Positions 32,172-36,551 of a stretch of DNA of 36,551 bases are shown piece by piece. Origin of the DNA: Candidatus Accumulibacter vicinus. Lineage in GTDB: Bacteria > Pseudomonadota > Gammaproteobacteria > Burkholderiales > Rhodocyclaceae. Where the stretch lies: NCBI GenBank assembly GCA_002425405.1, contig DIME01000133.1, forward strand, positions 1-36,551, in the 5' to 3' direction. The notes below the pieces were generated by a model that was not told the origin of the DNA, ran no database searches, and worked only from the letters and a program-made list of their open reading frames with translations. The position numbers and the translations under genes are program-made. Numbering within the stretch: the stretch's first letter is position 1; each line of letters starts with the position of its first letter.

Positions 32172-35100
32172 ATGAGCCATTTTCTAGATCGACTGAGCTA
32201 CTTTTCCGCACCGAAAGAAGCCTTTTCCAATGACCACGGCATGGTCACCGGCGAGGACCGCACCTGGGAAGATGCCTACCGCAATCGCTGGGCGCACGAC
32301 AAGGTCGTGCGCTCGACGCACGGCGTCAATTGCACGGGTTCGTGCTCGTGGAAGATCTACGTCAAGGGCGGCATCGTCACCTGGGAAACCCAGCAGACCG
32401 ACTATCCGCGCACGCGCTGGGACATGCCCAACCATGAGCCACGCGGCTGTGCGCGCGGCGCAAGCTATAGCTGGTACCTGTATAGCGCCAATCGTGTCAA
32501 GCACCCGATGGTACGCGGGCGCCTGCTCAAGAGCTGGCGCGCAGCGCGCCTGGAACATGATCCCGTGGCGGCCTGGGCGTCGATCGTCGAATCCGACAGC
32601 AAGCGCCGCGACTACCAGAGCGTGCGTGGTCTCGGCGGCTTCGTCCGTTCGAGCTGGGACGAGGTCAACGAAATCGTTGCCGCAGCGAACGTCTACACGA
32701 TCAAGAAATACGGCCCCGACCGGGTGATCGGATTCTCGCCGATTCCCGCCATGTCGATGGTCAGCTATGCAGCCGGCAGCCGCTATCTGAGCCTGATCGG
32801 CGGGGTATGCATGAGCTTCTACGACTGGTACTGCGACCTGCCGCCGTCCAGCCCGCAGATCTGGGGCGAGCAGACCGACGTTCCCGAGTCCGCCGACTGG
32901 TACAACTCCACGTTCATCATCGCCTGGGGTTCGAATGTGCCGCAGACGCGCACACCCGACGCCCACTTCTTCACCGAAGTGCGCTACAAGGGCGCCAAGA
33001 CCGTCGCCGTCACGCCCGACTATTCCGAGGTCGCCAAGCTCGCCGATCTGTGGATGCACCCAAAACAGGGCACCGATGCCGCGGTGGCGATGGCGATGGG
33101 GCATGTGATCCTGAAGGAATTCTATTTCGACAAGCGCAGCGAGTACTTCGACGACTACGCCCGCCGCTACACCGACCTGCCGCTGCTGGTGATGCTGAAG
33201 GAACACACCCTGCCCGACGGCACGGTGACCCTGGTGCCCGACCGCTACCTGCGCGCCAGCGACTTCAACGGCAAGCTGGGCCAGGGCAACAACCCCGAGT
33301 GGAAAACCGTGGCCTTCGACACCGCCGGCAAGGCCGTGCTGCCCAACGGGTCCATCGGCTTTCGCTGGGGCCCTGAAGGGCGTGAAGACGCCGGCAAGTG
33401 GAACCTGGAGGCCAAAGAGGCGCGCGACAACGAAGAGGTCAAGCTCAAGCTGTCGGTGCTGGAGGACGGCGAGCAGGCGCACGAGATCGTGGACGTCGGC
33501 TTCCCCTACTTCGGCGGTCAGCAGGTGCCGCATTTCCCGGCCAACAAGGCCACGGGCGATGTGAACCGCGCCAAGGTGCCGGCCGTGAAGCTGCGCCTGG
33601 GCAAAGCCGGCGAGGAGCGACATGCCCTGGTGGCCACAGTGTTCGACCTGCAGGTGGCGCAGTACGGCATCGACCGCGGCCTGGGTTCGGGTGCCAAGGG
33701 CTTCGACGACAACGCGCCCTACACCCCGGCCTGGCAGGAGAAGATCACCGGCGTTCCGCGCGACCAGGTCTTCACCGTGGCCCGCCAGTTCGCCGACAAC
33801 GCCGACAAGACGCATGGCAAGTCCATGGTGATCATCGGCGCGGCCATGAACCACTGGTACCACGCCGACATGAACTACCGCGGCGTGATCAACCTGCTCA
33901 TGATGTGTGGCAGCCAGGGCGTCAACGGCGGCGGCTGGGCGCACTACGTGGGGCAGGAAAAGCTGCGCCCGCAGACCGGCTGGACCGCGCTGGCCTTTGC
34001 GCTGGACTGGATCCGCCCGCCGCGCCAACAGAACTCCACCAGCTTCTTCTACGCCCACACCGACCAGTGGCGCTACGAGAAGCTGGGCCTGGACGAGGTG
34101 GTGTCACCGCTGGCCGATGCGAAGCGGTGGGGCGGCAGCATGATCGACTACAACGTGCGCGCCGAACGCATGGGCTGGCTGCCCAGCGCGCCCCAACTCA
34201 AGACCAACCCGTTGCAGGTGGTGAAAGATGCCCGCGCCGCCGGCATGGACCCCAAGGATTACCTGGTCAAGGCCTTGCGCGACGGTTCGGTGGAGATGAG
34301 CTGCGAGGACCCGGACGCGCCGCAGAACTGGCCGCGCAACCTGTTCGTCTGGCGTTCCAACCTGCTGGGCTCCAGCGGCAAGGGCCACGAGTATTTCTGC
34401 AAGCACCTGCTGGGCACCGAAAACGGCGTGCAGGGCAAGGACCTGGGCGCCGACGACGCGCGGCCCAAGGAAGTGAAATGGCATGACAAGGCCCCCCAGG
34501 GCAAGCTGGACCTGCTGGTGACGCTGGACTTCCGCATGTCCACCACCTGCCTCTACTCGGACATCGTGCTGCCCACCGCCAGCTGGTACGAAAAGAACGA
34601 CCTCAACACCAGCGACATGCACCCCTTCATCCACCCGCTGTCGGCGGCCGTGGACCCGGTCTGGCAAAGCCGCAGCGACTGGGAGATTTACAAGGGCTTC
34701 GCCAAGGCCTTCAGCGAGGTCTGTGTGGGCCACCTGGGCGTGGAAAAAGAGGTGGTGCTCACGCCGCTGATGCACGACACCCCGGCCGAACTGGCCCAGC
34801 CGTTTGACGTGAAGGAGTGGAAGAAAGGCGAATGCGACCTGATCCCCGGCAAGACCGCGCCGCAGATCACGGTGGTCGAGCGCGACTACCCCAACGTCTA
34901 CAAGCGCTTCACCGCGCTCGGCCCCTTGATGAACAAGGTGGGCAACGGCGGCAAGGGCATCGCCTGGAAAACCGACACCGAGGTGCGGCAGCTCGGCGAA
35001 CTCAACGGCGTCACCCGCGAAGACGGCCCCACCCAGGGCATGCCCCGCATCGTCACCGACATCGACGCCTGCGAGGTGATTCTGCAACTCGCGCCCGAAA

Positions 35101-35975
35101 CCAACGGCCACGTGGCGGTCAAGTCCTGGGAGGCGCTGAGCAAGCAGACCGGCCGCGACCACACCCACCTGGCGCTGTACCGCGAGGACGAAAAGATCCG
35201 CTACCGCGACATCCAGGCCCAGCCGCGCAAGATCATCTCCTCGCCCACCTGGAGCGGCATCGAAAGCGAGACGGTGAGCTACAACGCCGGCTACACCAAC
35301 GTGCACGAGCTGATCCCATGGCGCACCCTGACCGGACGCCAGCAGTTCTACCAGGACCATCCCTGGATGATCGCCTTCGGCGAGGGCTTCAGCAGCTACC
35401 GGCCGCCGGTGGACCTCAAGACCACCGACGAGATCGAGGGCAAGCGCCCCAACGGCAACCCCGAGATCGTGCTGAACTTCATCACGCCGCACCAGAAATG
35501 GGGCATCCACAGCACGTACAGCGACAACCTGCACATGCTCACGCTCAACCGCGGCGGCACGGTGATCTGGCTCAGCGAGGGCGACGCCAAGCGCGCCGGC
35601 ATTGAGGACAACGACTGGATCGAGCTGTTCAACGTCAACGGCGCGGTGGCCGGGCGGGCGGTGGTCAGCCAGCGCGTGAACGACGGCATGTGCCTGATGT
35701 ACCACTCGCAGGAAAAGATCATCAACACCCCGGGCTCCGAGATCACGGGCGTGCGCGGCGGCATCCACAACTCGGTCACCCGCATCGTCACCAAGCCCAC
35801 CCACATGATCGGTGGCTACGCGCAGCTGAGCTACGGCTTCAACTACTACGGAACCATCGGCACCAACCGCGACGAGTTCGTGGTGGTGCGCAAGATGAAG
35901 AAGGTGGACTGGCTCGACACCCCGGCCGACGACCACCTGACCCGCGCCTACCAGTCGCAGGGTGAGAACCCCTGA
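32172..35975 (+). CDS. narG: Respiratory nitrate reductase alpha subunit NarG
   Basis: NarG is the molybdenum bis-MGD catalytic subunit of the membrane-bound nitrate reductase on the cytoplasmic face. The 1267-residue product is complete. The FS0 iron-sulfur ligands are visible as His50, Cys54, Cys58 (THGVNCTGSCSWK) and Cys93 (EPRGCARGASY). The Mo ligand is Asp222 in WYCDLPPSSPQIWGEQTDVP, the same numbering as in Escherichia coli. The start ATG has GAGG upstream. From about 33.1 kb codon choice changes: Val moves from GTC-rich to GTG-rich and Ser from TCG to TCC, with narH in the later style. This suggests a recombinant gene, but the reading frame and motifs remain intact. Confidence 0.97.
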   Translation: MSHFLDRLSYFSAPKEAFSNDHGMVTGEDRTWEDAYRNRWAHDKVVRSTHGVNCTGSCSWKIYVKGGIVTWETQQTDYPRTRWDMPNHEPRGCARGASYSWYLYSANRVKHPMVRGRLLKSWRAARLEHDPVAAWASIVESDSKRRDYQSVRGLGGFVRSSWDEVNEIVAAANVYTIKKYGPDRVIGFSPIPAMSMVSYAAGSRYLSLIGGVCMSFYDWYCDLPPSSPQIWGEQTDVPESADWYNSTFIIAWGSNVPQTRTPDAHFFTEVRYKGAKTVAVTPDYSEVAKLADLWMHPKQGTDAAVAMAMGHVILKEFYFDKRSEYFDDYARRYTDLPLLVMLKEHTLPDGTVTLVPDRYLRASDFNGKLGQGNNPEWKTVAFDTAGKAVLPNGSIGFRWGPEGREDAGKWNLEAKEARDNEEVKLKLSVLEDGEQAHEIVDVGFPYFGGQQVPHFPANKATGDVNRAKVPAVKLRLGKAGEERHALVATVFDLQVAQYGIDRGLGSGAKGFDDNAPYTPAWQEKITGVPRDQVFTVARQFADNADKTHGKSMVIIGAAMNHWYHADMNYRGVINLLMMCGSQGVNGGGWAHYVGQEKLRPQTGWTALAFALDWIRPPRQQNSTSFFYAHTDQWRYEKLGLDEVVSPLADAKRWGGSMIDYNVRAERMGWLPSAPQLKTNPLQVVKDARAAGMDPKDYLVKALRDGSVEMSCEDPDAPQNWPRNLFVWRSNLLGSSGKGHEYFCKHLLGTENGVQGKDLGADDARPKEVKWHDKAPQGKLDLLVTLDFRMSTTCLYSDIVLPTASWYEKNDLNTSDMHPFIHPLSAAVDPVWQSRSDWEIYKGFAKAFSEVCVGHLGVEKEVVLTPLMHDTPAELAQPFDVKEWKKGECDLIPGKTAPQITVVERDYPNVYKRFTALGPLMNKVGNGGKGIAWKTDTEVRQLGELNGVTREDGPTQGMPRIVTDIDACEVILQLAPETNGHVAVKSWEALSKQTGRDHTHLALYREDEKIRYRDIQAQPRKIISSPTWSGIESETVSYNAGYTNVHELIPWRTLTGRQQFYQDHPWMIAFGEGFSSYRPPVDLKTTDEIEGKRPNGNPEIVLNFITPHQKWGIHSTYSDNLHMLTLNRGGTVIWLSEGDAKRAGIEDNDWIELFNVNGAVAGRAVVSQRVNDGMCLMYHSQEKIINTPGSEITGVRGGIHNSVTRIVTKPTHMIGGYAQLSYGFNYYGTIGTNRDEFVVVRKMKKVDWLDTPADDHLTRAYQSQGENP

Positions 35976-36003
35976 GCACGACACAAAGACAAGGAGTAAT
36001 GCG

Positions 36004-36551
36004 ATGAAAGTACGCGCTCAGATCGGCATGGTCCTCAACCTGGACAAATGCATCGGCTGCCACACCTGCTCGGTCACCTGCAAGAACGTCTGGACCAGCC
36101 GCCCCGGCGTCGAATACGCCTGGTTCAACAACGTCGAGTCCAAGCCGGGCATCGGCTACCCCAAGGAATGGGAAAACCAGACCAAGTGGAACGGCGGCTG
36201 GCAGCGCAAGGCCGATGGCTCCATCGTGCCGAAACAAGGCGGCAAGTGGTCGCTGTTGATGAAGATCTTTGCCAACCCGAACCTGCCGCAGATCGACGAC
36301 TACTACGAGCCCTTCACCTTCGACTACGACCACCTGCAGTCGGCGCCCGAGATGAAGCACGCGCCCACCGCGCGGCCGCGTTCGCTCATCACCGGCGCGC
36401 GCATGGAAAAGATCGAATGGGGCCCGAACTGGGAAGAAATCCTCGGCGGCGAATTCGCCAAACGCAGCAAGGACGCCAACTTCGACGGCTTCGAGGCCGC
36501 GCAGAAGGCCATGGTGGGAGAGTTCGAGAACACCTTCATGATGTACCTGCC
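36004..36551 (+). CDS. narH: Respiratory nitrate reductase beta subunit NarH (5' part, cut by window end)
   Basis: NarH carries the iron-sulfur clusters that pass electrons from NarI haem to NarG. Only the first 182 codons are inside the window. The start MKVRAQIGMVLNLDKCIGCH leads into the first cluster motif with Cys16, Cys19, Cys22 and Cys26 (CIGCHTCSVTC), followed by VWTSRPGVEYAWFNNVESKP and WNGGWQRKADG, all strongly conserved. AAGGAG lies about eight bases before the ATG, and the gene starts 28 bases after narG. narJ and narI are expected to follow outside the window. Confidence 0.97.
   Translation, partial: MKVRAQIGMVLNLDKCIGCHTCSVTCKNVWTSRPGVEYAWFNNVESKPGIGYPKEWENQTKWNGGWQRKADGSIVPKQGGKWSLLMKIFANPNLPQIDDYYEPFTFDYDHLQSAPEMKHAPTARPRSLITGARMEKIEWGPNWEEILGGEFAKRSKDANFDGFEAAQKAMVGEFENTFMMYL

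Noticed and set aside
27669..32175. Plus-strand overlapping frames of 794 and 507 codons inside the two narK genes
   Set aside because: They are +1 shadow frames, very rich in Arg, with no membrane segments. The NarK frames carry all the family motifs.
32184..35984. Two minus-strand frames of more than 620 codons opposite narG
   Set aside because: Both are antisense shadows of the intact NarG frame in GC-rich DNA, with His/Val/Gly-rich translations and no domain.

Overview
The window is GC-rich, densely coded DNA that reads as a chromosome of a betaproteobacterium. The likely group is Rhodocyclales, such as a Candidatus Accumulibacter, Dechloromonas or Azoarcus relative. This is an inference from the dapA-bamC-MBL order, the surE-pcm-nlpD-rpoS order, PEP-CTERM proteins with sigma-54-like promoters, and a nar operon with a fused NarK. 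No rRNA, tRNA, CRISPR array or intact mobile element was seen.

Layout. (1) 1-4.0 kb, minus strand: dapA, bamC, a YycJ-type metallo-hydrolase and a histone-deacetylase-family amidohydrolase. (2) 4.1-9.0 kb, plus strand: MoxR ATPase, DUF58 protein, TgpA-like transglutaminase, then a MltB-type lytic transglycosylase. (3) 9.0-12.4 kb, minus strand: overlapping surE-pcm-nlpD-rpoS with a structured leader. (4) 12.9-17.0 kb, minus strand: a short KdpD, KdpE and Kup in one apparent operon, with no kdpFABC in view. (5) 17.0-19.8 kb: a scarred segment with an aceE fragment, a nitroreductase and a LysR regulator that have both lost their 5' ends at one junction, a diheme cytochrome c with an odd tail, and the end of an IS5-type transposase. 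(6) 19.9-23.0 kb, plus strand: sdaA, an exported truncated hemoglobin, an NAD(P)-binding protein and ThpR. (7) 23.0-27.1 kb: a GMC oxidoreductase with a Tat-type partner, and two genes for PEP-CTERM-like surface proteins. (8) 27.2-36.55 kb, plus strand: the nitrate respiration locus, with a 905-aa NarK1-NarK2 fusion, a second free-standing NarK, NarG and the start of NarH. FNR-like boxes lie at good distances upstream of both narK genes.

How the parts fit. The 3' end of the window encodes anaerobic nitrate uptake, nitrite export and nitrate reduction, probably switched on by an FNR/Anr protein. The two PEP-CTERM genes each carry a -24/-12 element, consistent with the RpoN-dependent control known for exosortase substrates in floc-forming betaproteobacteria. 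The kdpD-kdpE-kup arrangement suggests that a Kdp-type sensor pair has been rewired to a Kup potassium transporter. narG changes codon preference about one quarter of the way along, which suggests a recombinant gene. The strongest leads are the rewired potassium operon, the double-truncation scar at 17.7 kb, the narG mosaic, and the paired sigma-54/PEP-CTERM genes beside the nar locus.
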